A DNA stretch of 32,628 nt from Phycisphaerales bacterium. Its GTDB lineage: Bacteria; Planctomycetota; Phycisphaerae; Tepidisphaerales; Tepidisphaeraceae. Below the pieces are notes generated by a model. The model saw nothing but the letters and a program-made list of their open reading frames with translations. It was not told where the DNA came from and did no database searches. Each line of letters opens with the position of its first letter. Position 1 is the stretch's first letter. Positions 24,181 through 32,588 of this stretch are shown here, piece by piece. The stretch covers positions 1 to 32,628 of the forward strand of contig JADLBV010000023.1 of the NCBI GenBank assembly GCA_020847545.1, given 5' to 3'. The position numbers and the translations under genes are program-made.

Positions 24181-24225
24181 ACCCCCGGCCATTTGACTCG
24201 CATCAAAATGGCCGGGGGTTTTTTA
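24181..24225 (+). terminator. Intrinsic terminator of the RNase P RNA gene
   Basis: ACCCCCGGCCATTT (24181-24194) and AAATGGCCGGGGGT (24206-24219) form a perfect 14-bp stem, followed by a run of T residues. This is the strongest terminator in the window. Confidence 0.92.
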
Positions 24226-24291
24226 TTATTCCGTGCGATTCACGGGAAATAATTTTTTCGGCCGGACGTTTGGGATGTTGGAGTAATTTTT

Positions 24292-25155
24292 ATGACCAAC
24301 CCATTTTCCAAACCATTCATCACATTTGTTGTCATGGCCTCCATCTCAACCATCGCCCTTGCGCGCCCATCATCCAGAGAGCCGCTTCCCAAGGGCACGC
24401 GCGTGGACCGCGACGTTTCCTACGGCTCCGATCCCGCACAGAAGATGGATGTTTATTCTCCCCAGGATGCCAAGGACGCCCCCGTCATTTTCATGGTTCA
24501 CGGCGGCGGCTGGCGGCGCGGCGACAAGGCCTACCCCAATGTCTACACCAACAAGGTCGCACACTGGATTCCAAAGGGATTCATCTTCATCTCCATCAAC
24601 TACCGAATGCTCCCGGATGCCAACCCGATCGAACAGGCCGATGATGTCGCCAAGGCCCTGGCATACGCGCAGGAACATGCCAAATCATGGGGCGCCGACC
24701 CCGCCCGATTCATCCTCATGGGCCATTCCGCCGGCGCCCATCTCGTCGCCCTCATCACCGCAGACCCCACCATTGCCACCCACCAAGGCGCAAAACCGTG
24801 GCTCGGCACCATCCCCCTCGACAGCGCCGCCTATGATGTCGTCTCCATCATGGAACATCGCCACTTTGAACTCTATGACCAGGCGTTCGGCAAAAACCGC
24901 GATTTCTGGGAAAAGGCATCCCCCACCCATCGCCTCAAATCCGCCACCGTCCCCATGCTGCTGGTCTGTTCCAGCCGCCGAATCCTCTCCCAAGCCAACG
25001 CAAAAGCCTTCGCCGAAAAAGACCATTCCCTCGGCGGCAAGGCCACCCTCCTCCCCCAAGACCTCTCCCACGGCCAAATCAACGCCGAACTCGGCCTACC
25101 CGGCGCGTACACCGACAAGGTCGATGAATTCATCCATTCACTTTTATCCAAATAA
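24292..25155 (+). CDS. Secreted alpha/beta hydrolase (esterase family)
   Basis: 287 aa with an N-terminal signal peptide (FITFVVMASISTIALA). The BD-FAE/carboxylesterase-like fold shows the oxyanion motif HGGGWRRGDKA (from His70), a SINYRMLPDA segment, and the nucleophile elbow MGHSAGAH with Ser146. The C-terminal LSHGQIN contains a plausible catalytic histidine at 260. The acid residue is less clear: the usual position after the CSS strand has RRILS. GGAG lies 8 nt before the ATG. Exported members cleave acyl or feruloyl/acetyl esters from polysaccharides or small esters; the substrate is not readable. It stands alone between the RNase P terminator and the convergent small gene. Confidence 0.85.
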   Translation: MTNPFSKPFITFVVMASISTIALARPSSREPLPKGTRVDRDVSYGSDPAQKMDVYSPQDAKDAPVIFMVHGGGWRRGDKAYPNVYTNKVAHWIPKGFIFISINYRMLPDANPIEQADDVAKALAYAQEHAKSWGADPARFILMGHSAGAHLVALITADPTIATHQGAKPWLGTIPLDSAAYDVVSIMEHRHFELYDQAFGKNRDFWEKASPTHRLKSATVPMLLVCSSRRILSQANAKAFAEKDHSLGGKATLLPQDLSHGQINAELGLPGAYTDKVDEFIHSLLSK

Positions 25156-25185
25156 CGAAGTAATCGAGGCTTGCCCCCCGCCTCT

Positions 25186-25332
25186 TTATACCGATGCGCC
25201 GCTCAAATGATGGCCATGCGGAAATACAATTGTGAAATAAACCACCACCAGCGCGATAATCCACAAGGCCAATACCACGCACAGTGTCACAAAAAGTTTT
25301 TTATGCGGCTTTAGGACAGGCGTATTTGACAT
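25186..25332 (-). CDS. 48-aa single-span membrane protein
   Basis: An ATG at 25332 opens a 48-codon frame ending in TAA at 25186. The product is MSNTPVLKPHKK, then one strong transmembrane helix (LFVTLCVVLALWIIALVVVY), then a short His-rich end FPHGHHLSGASV. The positive-inside rule predicts the basic N-terminus in the cytoplasm and the His-rich end outside. It starts 33 nt after the stop of the Minf_1886-family gene on the same strand, so it is probably co-transcribed. The ribosome-binding site is weak. The hydropathy pattern argues for a real gene; its function is unknown. Confidence 0.55.
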   Translation of the reverse strand: MSNTPVLKPHKKLFVTLCVVLALWIIALVVVYFTIVFPHGHHLSGASV

Positions 25333-25365
25333 TTAAGTACAGCTTATAAAAGAATTTATATTAAA

Positions 25366-25776
25366 TTACGCCGACCCTTTGGAGATGCGGTAGTCCGCCT
25401 CAAAGACGGCCCCAAAATCATATACATTGCGAAAATCTTCTACCGTATCCTCATCCGTTTTACGAAGCACCCCATTATCCACCAATGCGAAGACAATCCG
25501 CCCAAAATCCATCGTGCAGGTGATGTTCCAGCGTTTGAGGACCGTGCGGGCCAATAATCCCCACTGGGACAAGGCTAAATCCCGCAAACCTTCGCACAAT
25601 TGTGTGCCGCTGACGTGGCGGTTGAGTTCCGGGTCGGGGTTGTCCCCGTGCAGCTTTTTGACGGTAAAACCAAGCCCCTGTTGCACAAAAACAAAGGCCT
25701 CCACGGGGTAAACCCCGGTCTCTTCAACAATCTGCTGAAGGGTCTTGGAAGGGGCAGGCTCGTCCAGATCGGCCAT
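25366..25776 (-). CDS. Minf_1886 family conserved protein
   Basis: 136 aa from ATG 25776; in-frame ATG 25851 would give 161 aa, but relatives begin with an acidic helix close to the later start. I recognise the family from TLQQIVEETGVYPVEAFVFV, the central HVSGTQLCEGLRDLALSQWG, LLARTVLKRWNI and the end KTDEDTVEDFRNVYDF. It is a conserved cytoplasmic family known to me only from Planctomycetes, Verrucomicrobia and relatives, with no established function. That restricted spread supports the PVC assignment. It diverges from the TolC-like gene and is followed by the 48-aa membrane protein. Confidence 0.82.
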   Translation of the reverse strand: MADLDEPAPSKTLQQIVEETGVYPVEAFVFVQQGLGFTVKKLHGDNPDPELNRHVSGTQLCEGLRDLALSQWGLLARTVLKRWNITCTMDFGRIVFALVDNGVLRKTDEDTVEDFRNVYDFGAVFEADYRISKGSA

Positions 25777-25881
25777 ATCCCAGTAATTTACCACGCATTC
25801 GCCCCTTCCGCCAAGACTGGTATTTTGGGCGTCGAGTGGATTTTTCAGCAAATAAATGTCGATTTTAAGGCTATAAGGTGG

Positions 25882-25909
25882 TTGAGGCGCGGGGGGTCGT
25901 CCCTATAAT
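25882..25909 (+). promoter_or_regulatory. Promoter of the TolC-like gene
   Basis: TTGAGG (25882-25887) and consensus TATAAT (25904-25909) are 16 nt apart. The predicted transcript start, near 25916, makes the first in-frame ATG (25919) almost leaderless and supports the start at 25946. Confidence 0.6.
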
Positions 25910-25945
25910 GCGCCACGCATGAACCCAAGGATGGAGCGATTGTCG

Positions 25946-27676
25946 ATGCGAAAATTCTTCCAGTCATCCGGTCTTTGTCTCTCGGCCGTGCTTTTGGCCG
26001 CCGGATGCAAAGTCACCGAACCGACCCCCTTCAGCCCCCAACTGCTGCAACAGTCCGAACGCAGTCATTCCAGCGAAGTGGTCACCCAAAACATGCGCCC
26101 CCTCCCCACCACGCTGGAAAGCCCCTTCCCCGGTCGGGATGGCAAATCCCCCTCCTCACAACCGACCACCGGCCCATCAACCATCCCCGCCCAGACCCGT
26201 CGGATGACCCTTCAGGAGATCGTTCATCGCGCCGTCGCCAACAACTATGATGTGCGCGTCGCCGGCTACAACACGGCCATCGACGAAACCCGCGTTGTCG
26301 AGGCGGAGGCCGCCTTCGATCCGGTCTTTTTCGCCAATGGCCAACACGAACGCCGCGACAATGTCGTTCCCGGCACTGTTTATGCCCCTCCCGGCAGCAG
26401 CACGCCGGTCTTCACCAACGTCGATCAGGCCAGCATCACCTCCGCCGCCGCCGGCATCCGCCAGAACCTGACCAGCGGCGGGCAGATTCAGGTGCAATAC
26501 CAGACCGCCTACAACCATCTGAACCCCCCGCGTTATTCGATCAACAACTATTGGGAAAACAACCTCGTGCTGGAATTGACCCAGCCCCTGCTGCGTGATT
26601 TCGGCAGCACCGTCAACAAGGCGCGCATCACCGTCTCGCGGCAAAACCAGCGTATCAGCCTGCTCGATTTCCGTCTGGCGCTGGTGAAAAACATCGCCGA
26701 GATCGAACAAACCTACTGGCAATTGTCCGCCGCCGAACGGGATGTGAGGATTCAGGAGGAACTGCTCAAGCGCACCGAGGACACCGCCATCATTCTGGAC
26801 AAGCGTCGTCGGCAGGATGTCACGCGATTGCAGGTGTCGCAGGCGGATGCGGCCGTCCAGTCGCGCCGGGCCGCGCTGGTGCGGGCCAAGGCGCGCATCC
26901 GCGACCTCTCCGACCAACTCAAGCAATTGATGAACGATGCGGATTTCCCGATCACCAGCGCCCTGGTGATCCTGCCAGCCGATGCCCCGGCCGAGTCGCC
27001 GATCCATTTCGATCTGCAGGACCAGATCGAAACCGCCATGGAAAACCGCGCCGAACTGGGCCAGCAGCAACTCCGCGTCGATACCGCATCGGTGGTGGTG
27101 CAGGTGGCCAAGAACAACCTGTTGCCGCAATTGAATTTGGTCGGTTCGGTCGGCGCACAGGGATTGGGCGGCAATTTTGACAATGCGGTCGACGTGCAGA
27201 GCGATTTTGATCACATCGGCTACCGCATCGGCCTGCAACTGGAAATTCCCATCGGCAACCGCGCCGCCCGCGCCGCCTATCGTCGAAGCTGGCTGCAACG
27301 CCAACAGGCGATCGACACCTACGCCTCGCTGGTTTCCAAGGTCGCCTTGGAAGTCAAACAGGCCCAGCGCGAAGTGCAGACAAGCTGGGATGAAATGGTC
27401 GCCACCCGCCAGGCCCGCTTCGCCCAGGCGGATGCCCTGCTGGCATTGCAACAACGCGAAGACAATGGCGAAGCACTCACCCCCACCTTCGTGCAGTTAA
27501 AGCTCGACACCCAGGCCAATCTGGCCAACGCCCAGCGCGCTGAATCAACCGCGCTGACCAATTACAACCTCTCCATCGTCAACCTCGAACGCACCAAGGG
27601 AACGCTGCTGCGATACAACAACATCCTGATGGATGAAGCCACGCCGCAGTACGCAACCCGTCAGGTGGAACGATAA
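25946..27676 (+). CDS. TolC-family outer membrane efflux lipoprotein
   Basis: 576 aa from ATG 25946, chosen because GGAG lies 9 nt upstream and the predicted transcript begins near 25916. The lipoprotein signal ends in the lipobox LLAAGC with Cys21 as the lipidated residue. Two outer-membrane-efflux repeats follow, with long coiled-coil helices (ERDVRIQEELLKRTEDTAII; EVKQAQREVQTSWDEM), separated by beta-strand segments such as LVLELTQPLLRDFGSTVNKA. TolC-like channels join inner-membrane pumps or secretion systems to the outer membrane. No pump or membrane-fusion gene is adjacent, so its partner is elsewhere. An FHA-GAF-histidine kinase gene begins 73 nt downstream. Confidence 0.88.
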   Translation: MRKFFQSSGLCLSAVLLAAGCKVTEPTPFSPQLLQQSERSHSSEVVTQNMRPLPTTLESPFPGRDGKSPSSQPTTGPSTIPAQTRRMTLQEIVHRAVANNYDVRVAGYNTAIDETRVVEAEAAFDPVFFANGQHERRDNVVPGTVYAPPGSSTPVFTNVDQASITSAAAGIRQNLTSGGQIQVQYQTAYNHLNPPRYSINNYWENNLVLELTQPLLRDFGSTVNKARITVSRQNQRISLLDFRLALVKNIAEIEQTYWQLSAAERDVRIQEELLKRTEDTAIILDKRRRQDVTRLQVSQADAAVQSRRAALVRAKARIRDLSDQLKQLMNDADFPITSALVILPADAPAESPIHFDLQDQIETAMENRAELGQQQLRVDTASVVVQVAKNNLLPQLNLVGSVGAQGLGGNFDNAVDVQSDFDHIGYRIGLQLEIPIGNRAARAAYRRSWLQRQQAIDTYASLVSKVALEVKQAQREVQTSWDEMVATRQARFAQADALLALQQREDNGEALTPTFVQLKLDTQANLANAQRAESTALTNYNLSIVNLERTKGTLLRYNNILMDEATPQYATRQVER

Positions 27677-27733
27677 ACCACTTTCCGGCCGGGCATCGAC
27701 AATCTTCCGATTTCTTCCCCAAATCCAAAAATT

Positions 27734-27748
27734 CGGGTAATTTACCCG
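27734..27748. promoter_or_regulatory. 15-bp palindrome just before the kinase start
   Basis: CGGGTAA (27734-27740) and TTACCCG (27742-27748) are perfect inverted copies around a single T and end 1 nt before the GTG start at 27750. It could be an operator or an RNA hairpin masking initiation; no protein can be assigned. Confidence 0.35.
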
Positions 27749-27749
27749 C

Positions 27750-29471
27750 GTGCTCACCCTGTTGATGCTGCAAGGCCCCGACAAGGGGCGACGCTTTGAA
27801 CTCCCTGATGCGCCGACCCTCGTCGGTCGCGACAGCCGGCAGATTCCCCTGACGGACAACACCGTCAGCCGGCGTCACTGCGAACTGCTCCCCTCCAACG
27901 GCAACTGGATTCTCAACGATCTGGGCAGCGCCAACGGAACCTACATCAACGGCGCCCGCGTCGACCGCCGATACACCCTCAAACCGGGCGACCAGATTCG
28001 TGTCGGTCGAACCCTCATGGTCTTTGGCGCCCAACCGGGTGTCCTGCGCGCCTCCAGCGGCAACGTCAGTCTCGCCGGCGAAGAGATGGGCATGGACGCC
28101 TCGATCATGCACACCGTCCCCTCCAACGAGGACTCGATGGTCATGGCCGTCCCCGAGCCGGCCGCCGCCGCCATGAGCAACCTCAAATTGCTCTATCAAC
28201 TCAACGCATCCCTGGGCAGCAGTTTCAACGTCGATCAGGTATTGGAAGTGGTCATGGACCTGGTCTTTGAGCACGTTCAGGCCGACCGCGGCATCATCAT
28301 GCTGATCAATGAGGAGACCAACGAAGTGGTCCCCAAGATCGCCCGCGCCCGCGAGGAACACACCCGCAAATCAGATGGCAAGGACGAAGTCGACAGCGTC
28401 GCCGGCTCAACCAAAATCTCCCCAAACGAAAAAATCCACGCCTCGCGCACCATCATCAACCACGTCATCCTCAACGATGAAGGGGTTCTCTCCTCCAACG
28501 CCATGGCCGACCAGCGTTTCAGCAAGGGCAAAAGCGTTCACGATCTGGGCATCCGCTCCGCCTTGTGCGTCCCCATCAAGGCCCGCAAGCTCGACGCCCA
28601 GGAAGGGGACCAGGTCATCGGTGTGATCTACATCGACAGCTCGGTCAAAAATTACACCTACTCCCCCGACCAGTTGCGGCTCTTGACCGCCATTGGCCTG
28701 CAGGCGGGGTTGGCGATTCAAAACGCCCGCCTTTATCAGATCGGCCTCCAAGGTGAGCGCATGGCCGCCATCGGCGAAACCACCGCGGCCCTCTCGCACT
28801 CGATCAAAAACATCCTCCAGGCCCTTCGCGGCGGGGCGGATGTGGTGGAAATGGGCTTCCGATCGGGCAATCTTCCCCAAGCGTCCAAAGGATGGGGCAT
28901 CGTTGACCGAAACCTGCGGAAAATTTTCAACCTGACCACCAACCTGCTTGCTTACAGCAGGCCACGCGAACCCAAGCTCGAACCGGTCAACCTCAAAACC
29001 CTCATCAACGATTGTCTCGAACTGGTCGCCGCCGTCGCCAATGAAAAACATGTCATGGTCGTCGCCGATGTGGACCGCGACATGCCCGCCATCCCGCTCG
29101 ATCCCGATGGCATCCACCAGGTCATCATGAACCTGCTCAGCAACGCCCTCGACGCCGTTGTGCCGGACAAGGGACTCATCCGCGTCGTCTGCCGATATGA
29201 AGCCAACCAGCGCCGAAGCACCATCGAGGTCATCGACAACGGCATCGGCATCCCACCCCCCATGATGCCCCATATCTTCCAATTGTTTCATTCCACCAAG
29301 GGCAATCGCGGCACCGGCCTGGGTCTGGCCGTCGCCAAAAAAATCGTCGAGGAACACGAGGGAACGATCAGCGCCAAAAGCTCCCCCGAAGGGAGCACCT
29401 TCACCGTCCGCCTGCCCGCCTATCACGAAAGCATCGCCGACCCCTCCCATACCCACGGCCCGGCCCGTTGA
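27750..29471 (+). CDS. FHA-GAF sensor histidine kinase
   Basis: 573 aa with a GTG start. Residues about 22-95 are an FHA phosphothreonine-binding domain (LVGRDSRQIPLTDNTVSRRH; LNDLGSANGTYING). Residues about 165-330 are GAF-like (QLNASLGSSFNVDQVLEVVM; LCVPIKARK...GVIYIDSS). The kinase core follows: ALSHSIKNILQALRGG with phospho-acceptor His350; the N-box in HQVIMNLLSNALDAV near 456-470; then DNGIGIP, FHSTKGNRGTGLGLAVAKKI. There is no membrane segment or receiver domain, so it should be a cytoplasmic two-component kinase with its response regulator elsewhere. FHA plus histidine kinase suggests crosstalk with Ser/Thr phosphorylation, known to be rich in Planctomycetes. Convergent LOG gene 8 nt downstream. 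Confidence 0.9.
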   Translation: MLTLLMLQGPDKGRRFELPDAPTLVGRDSRQIPLTDNTVSRRHCELLPSNGNWILNDLGSANGTYINGARVDRRYTLKPGDQIRVGRTLMVFGAQPGVLRASSGNVSLAGEEMGMDASIMHTVPSNEDSMVMAVPEPAAAAMSNLKLLYQLNASLGSSFNVDQVLEVVMDLVFEHVQADRGIIMLINEETNEVVPKIARAREEHTRKSDGKDEVDSVAGSTKISPNEKIHASRTIINHVILNDEGVLSSNAMADQRFSKGKSVHDLGIRSALCVPIKARKLDAQEGDQVIGVIYIDSSVKNYTYSPDQLRLLTAIGLQAGLAIQNARLYQIGLQGERMAAIGETTAALSHSIKNILQALRGGADVVEMGFRSGNLPQASKGWGIVDRNLRKIFNLTTNLLAYSRPREPKLEPVNLKTLINDCLELVAAVANEKHVMVVADVDRDMPAIPLDPDGIHQVIMNLLSNALDAVVPDKGLIRVVCRYEANQRRSTIEVIDNGIGIPPPMMPHIFQLFHSTKGNRGTGLGLAVAKKIVEEHEGTISAKSSPEGSTFTVRLPAYHESIADPSHTHGPAR

Positions 29472-29479
29472 ATCAACCA

Positions 29480-30289
29480 TCATTGCTGCGGCTTGCGACC
29501 GGCCTTGACGTGCTTCTTGTCCGAACGTTTGGGCCGACGTCCATATCGCGTCCCCTCCCCCGTGCCGGATGCCTTTGACCCGGCCAATGGCGGGCGGTGG
29601 CGATTCTCCCCGTTGCCGGTCACATGGCTTAATTCCGCATCCAGCGGCTTCCACCAATGTTTCTTCATCCCCATCCGCACCAGCTTCACCGCCTCCTTTG
29701 GATCATCCACCACCTTGAAAATGTTCAGGTCCTCCGGGTCCACAAAACGCGGCCGCAATTCCCTCCTCATCCAATCCACCAACCCACCCCAATAGCTCGA
29801 CCCATACAAAATGATCGGAAACGCCTCCACCTTCAGCGTCTGAATCAACGTGATCGTCTCAAAAAATTCATCCAGCGTCCCATACCCGCCCGGAAAACAG
29901 ATGAACGCCGAGGCATATTTCACAAACATCACTTTACGCGCATAAAAATAATGAAAGTCCAGGCTGATCGTCTGATACTTGTTCGCCTCCTGCTCCTGCG
30001 GCAGTGTGATGTTCAGGCCGATCGATTGCCCCTTCCCCTCCAGCGCACCCTTGTTTCCCGCCTCCATGATTCCCGGCCCACCGCCGGTGATCACCGCGAA
30101 TCCATGCTTCGCCAACAATCTTGAGGTCTCCTCCGCGGCGCGATACATCGGATCGGATGGCTTGGTGCGGGCGCTGCCGAAGACCGTCACCGCCGGTCCC
30201 ACCGGCCCCATCACCTCAAACCCCTCCACAAATTCCGCCATGATCCGAAATATCCGCCAACTCTCCATGTCATCGCGTGCGATCGGCAT
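29480..30289 (-). CDS. LOG-family (TIGR00730-type) Rossmann protein
   Basis: 269 aa. The nucleotide-binding core is clear: TVFGSARTKP (35-44), ITGGGPGIMEAGNKGA (67-82), and the signature PGGYGTLDEFFE (133-144). Many members are cytokinin riboside 5'-monophosphate phosphoribohydrolases (LOG), formerly called lysine decarboxylases; some act on other nucleotide monophosphates. The last about 45 residues are a basic, Gly/Lys/Arg-rich extension (GTRYGRRPKRSDKKHVKAGR) beyond the usual fold, possibly nucleic-acid binding. It is transcribed away from the peptidase gene and ends 8 nt from the kinase stop. Confidence 0.87.
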   Translation of the reverse strand: MPIARDDMESWRIFRIMAEFVEGFEVMGPVGPAVTVFGSARTKPSDPMYRAAEETSRLLAKHGFAVITGGGPGIMEAGNKGALEGKGQSIGLNITLPQEQEANKYQTISLDFHYFYARKVMFVKYASAFICFPGGYGTLDEFFETITLIQTLKVEAFPIILYGSSYWGGLVDWMRRELRPRFVDPEDLNIFKVVDDPKEAVKLVRMGMKKHWWKPLDAELSHVTGNGENRHRPPLAGSKASGTGEGTRYGRRPKRSDKKHVKAGRKPQQ

Positions 30290-30411
30290 CTTTCAAAACT
30301 CCCATATCAAAAAATCACCCCGGACATTATGTTTATCGCCCCCCCGACACCCAACTCTTTACGTCCAATGTCCCATTGCCCCGCGCATGGCCTTGCGATA
30401 GCCTCTAATCC

Positions 30412-31548
30412 ATGCCCCAAGGTGAAAAAATCGCTCATTTGCTCTCGGAAATGGTCCGCATCCCCAGCGTCACCCCCGCCCAGGCCGGCCCGCGCTCCGG
30501 CACGCCCGGCGAGGCCAAAATGACCCAGTGGGTCACGCAACAACTCCAGTCGCTGGGCGCGCAGGTTCACCATCAGGAAGTCCTCCCCGGCCGACACAAT
30601 GTCTTTGGTCTCTTTCACGGCCAATCCAACAAATGGCTTGGCGTCGATGTCCACATGGACACCGTTGGCGTCGAGCAGATGCAAGGTGATCCCTTCGACG
30701 GCCGAATCGAAAACGACCGCGTTTATGGTCGAGGTTCCGTCGACACCAAAGCCACGCTGGCCGTCTGCCTGAACCTGTTGCAAAACCACCCCAACAAACC
30801 GCTCCCCCACAACCTGCTCATCGCCGCCACCTGTGATGAGGAGGATGCCGCGCGCGGCGCATCCGCCATGGCCCGCTGGCTCAAGGATCGCAACATGGTC
30901 ATCGATGAACTGGCCGTCGCCGAACCCACCCTCTGCGCCCCCATTCACGGCCACAAGGGAGTCATGCGCCAAAAATACCGCATCCAAGGCGTCGCCGCCC
31001 ATTCATCACGCCCCGAGCTGGGCAAAAACACCATCACCGCCGCCGCCAAACTGGCGCTGGCGTTTGATGCCGAAAATCATCGCCTCAATCAACTCACCCC
31101 CACGCCACTCGGCCACGGCACGCTCACCGTCACTACCATCCACGGCGGCGTGGGCATCAATGTCGTCCCCGATGCCACCGAATTCACCATCGACCGAAGG
31201 GTCGTCCCCGGCGAAAGCGCTGAAAAACTGGCCGACCAATGCCTGCAACTGGCCCGACGATCCACCGAGCTGCCGGTGGAGGCCGAAAATTATCTCATGA
31301 TCGACGCCTTCTATCGCCCGACTCAGGATGATTTTATCCAACGCATGGCCCAATGGTCCGGCCAATCGCCCGCCACCGTCCCCTATTGCACCAACGCCTG
31401 GGCCTACACCCCCGCCACCGCCAGACAATGCCTCATCATCGGCCCCGGCTCCATCGATCAGGCCCACGGCGCGGTGGAGTGGGTCGAAATCGCCCAATTG
31501 CAAAAACTCTCCGACCTTTACACCCGCTGGTGGGAAATCAAACCATGA
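30412..31548 (+). CDS. M20 family metallopeptidase (ArgE/DapE/CPG2 type)
   Basis: 378 aa. The metal ligands of the di-zinc site are visible. His81 and Asp83 lie in VDVHMDTVGVE, Asp111 in GRGSVDTKATLA (the bridging aspartate), Glu143/Glu144 in ATCDEEDAARGA (general base and ligand), and His352 in DQAHGAVEWVE near the C-terminus. The dimerisation domain occupies about residues 175-290 (KGVMRQKYRIQGVAAHSSRP). Members hydrolyse N-acyl amino acids, dipeptides or succinyl-diaminopimelate; this sequence does not tell which. The start lacks a strong ribosome-binding site. Its stop overlaps the start of the next oxidoreductase by ATGA, so the two are translationally coupled. Confidence 0.88.
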   Translation: MPQGEKIAHLLSEMVRIPSVTPAQAGPRSGTPGEAKMTQWVTQQLQSLGAQVHHQEVLPGRHNVFGLFHGQSNKWLGVDVHMDTVGVEQMQGDPFDGRIENDRVYGRGSVDTKATLAVCLNLLQNHPNKPLPHNLLIAATCDEEDAARGASAMARWLKDRNMVIDELAVAEPTLCAPIHGHKGVMRQKYRIQGVAAHSSRPELGKNTITAAAKLALAFDAENHRLNQLTPTPLGHGTLTVTTIHGGVGINVVPDATEFTIDRRVVPGESAEKLADQCLQLARRSTELPVEAENYLMIDAFYRPTQDDFIQRMAQWSGQSPATVPYCTNAWAYTPATARQCLIIGPGSIDQAHGAVEWVEIAQLQKLSDLYTRWWEIKP

Positions 31549-32588
31549 ACCCCGTCCGCATCATCGTCATCGGGGCCGGCAACTTTGGCCGAATGCACGC
31601 CCGCACACTGCAGGGACTGGCCGAGGCCGAGCTGGTCGGCGTCGTCGATCAAAACGCCGCCGCGCTGCAAACCCTTCGCCAATCCCTGCCCGATGTCCGG
31701 TCATGGCCCAATTTATCCGATGCCCTGGCCGATACCGATGCCGAAGCCTTCATCATCGCCACGCGCACCGATTCGCATGTCCCCATCGCGAGACAGCTTC
31801 TGTCGGCCGGCAAAACCGTCCTGGTCGAAAAACCCCTGGCCCAAAACCCCGACGAAGCACAAACCCTTGCCCCCCTGATCGCTCCCGATTCGACGAATTT
31901 CATGGCCGGCCACATCGTCCTCTTCGCTCCTGAATTTCAACGCCTGTTGCGCGACGTGCGCGCTCACGGCCCGTTGCTCCATTTTTCCGCATTCCGTCAC
32001 CGCCCCCGCACCCTGGGCGATCTATTCCCTGAAGAAACACCCCTTCGCATGACAATGGTCCACGACCTCTATCTTGCACTGGCCCTGACCAACGGCGAAT
32101 CACCCACAAAAATGACCTCGCAATTCCGCCGCCGACCCGATGGCAGAGCCGACCTGGCATTGGCCTGGATCCAATGGCCCAGCGGAACCCTGGGTTCCTT
32201 CACCGCATCCTTCATGACACCCAAAGGAATGCCCGAAGATGGCTTCGACCGCCTCGAAGTCTTCGGCGAATCCTGGGCCGCCCGCTTACACCTCAACCCC
32301 CAACCCTACGAACTATTCACCGACCGCGCCCAATGGCCCATCGGCCTGAACATCGACGACACCCCCCTCTCCCCCAGTGGCTGGCTGGCCGAGGAACTCC
32401 GCTGCTTGTGCCGAATCACCCGCCGCCAATCCCCCGTCCCCACCGGCGCCCGCTACCAGGACGCCCTGACCATCCAGCACTGGCTTGGCCAACTGGAAAC
32501 AAAGGGGTCAGGAAGTAATGGCACTAAATCTAGCATCGGCACCTCTTTTTATGCGAGGCTAATCGCATCTGATTTCTGGGTTGGGTGA
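31545..32588 (+). CDS. Gfo/Idh/MocA oxidoreductase with replaced C-terminus
   Basis: 347 aa from ATG 31545, which overlaps the peptidase stop (ATGA). An upstream extension of this frame lies inside the peptidase gene and is rejected. The Rossmann fold opens with IIVIGAGNFGRMHARTL (6-22); the family lysine is Lys96 in VEKPLAQNP, and VHDLYLAL is the substrate-domain His/Asp segment. Residues to about 318 are coherent and end in DALTIQHWLGQLE, the usual final helix. The last 29 residues (from TKGSGSNGTKSS) are unlike the family and coincide with the mobile-element end at about 32501. The gene probably keeps a full domain with a foreign tail. Its substrate is unknown. Confidence 0.83.
   Translation: MNPVRIIVIGAGNFGRMHARTLQGLAEAELVGVVDQNAAALQTLRQSLPDVRSWPNLSDALADTDAEAFIIATRTDSHVPIARQLLSAGKTVLVEKPLAQNPDEAQTLAPLIAPDSTNFMAGHIVLFAPEFQRLLRDVRAHGPLLHFSAFRHRPRTLGDLFPEETPLRMTMVHDLYLALALTNGESPTKMTSQFRRRPDGRADLALAWIQWPSGTLGSFTASFMTPKGMPEDGFDRLEVFGESWAARLHLNPQPYELFTDRAQWPIGLNIDDTPLSPSGWLAEELRCLCRITRRQSPVPTGARYQDALTIQHWLGQLETKGSGSNGTKSSIGTSFYARLIASDFWVG

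Noticed and set aside
24326-25210. 294-codon Pro/Ser-rich open frame on the plus strand
   Set aside because: Overlaps the esterase gene in another frame; composition is an artefact of its codon bias, and the esterase has the catalytic motifs and ribosome-binding site.
26177-27454. 425-codon open frame on the minus strand
   Set aside because: Antisense to the TolC-like gene; Gly/Leu/Asp-rich low-information product typical of a shadow frame.
28407-29657. 416-codon open frame on the minus strand
   Set aside because: Antisense to the FHA-GAF kinase; the kinase motifs on the plus strand are unambiguous.
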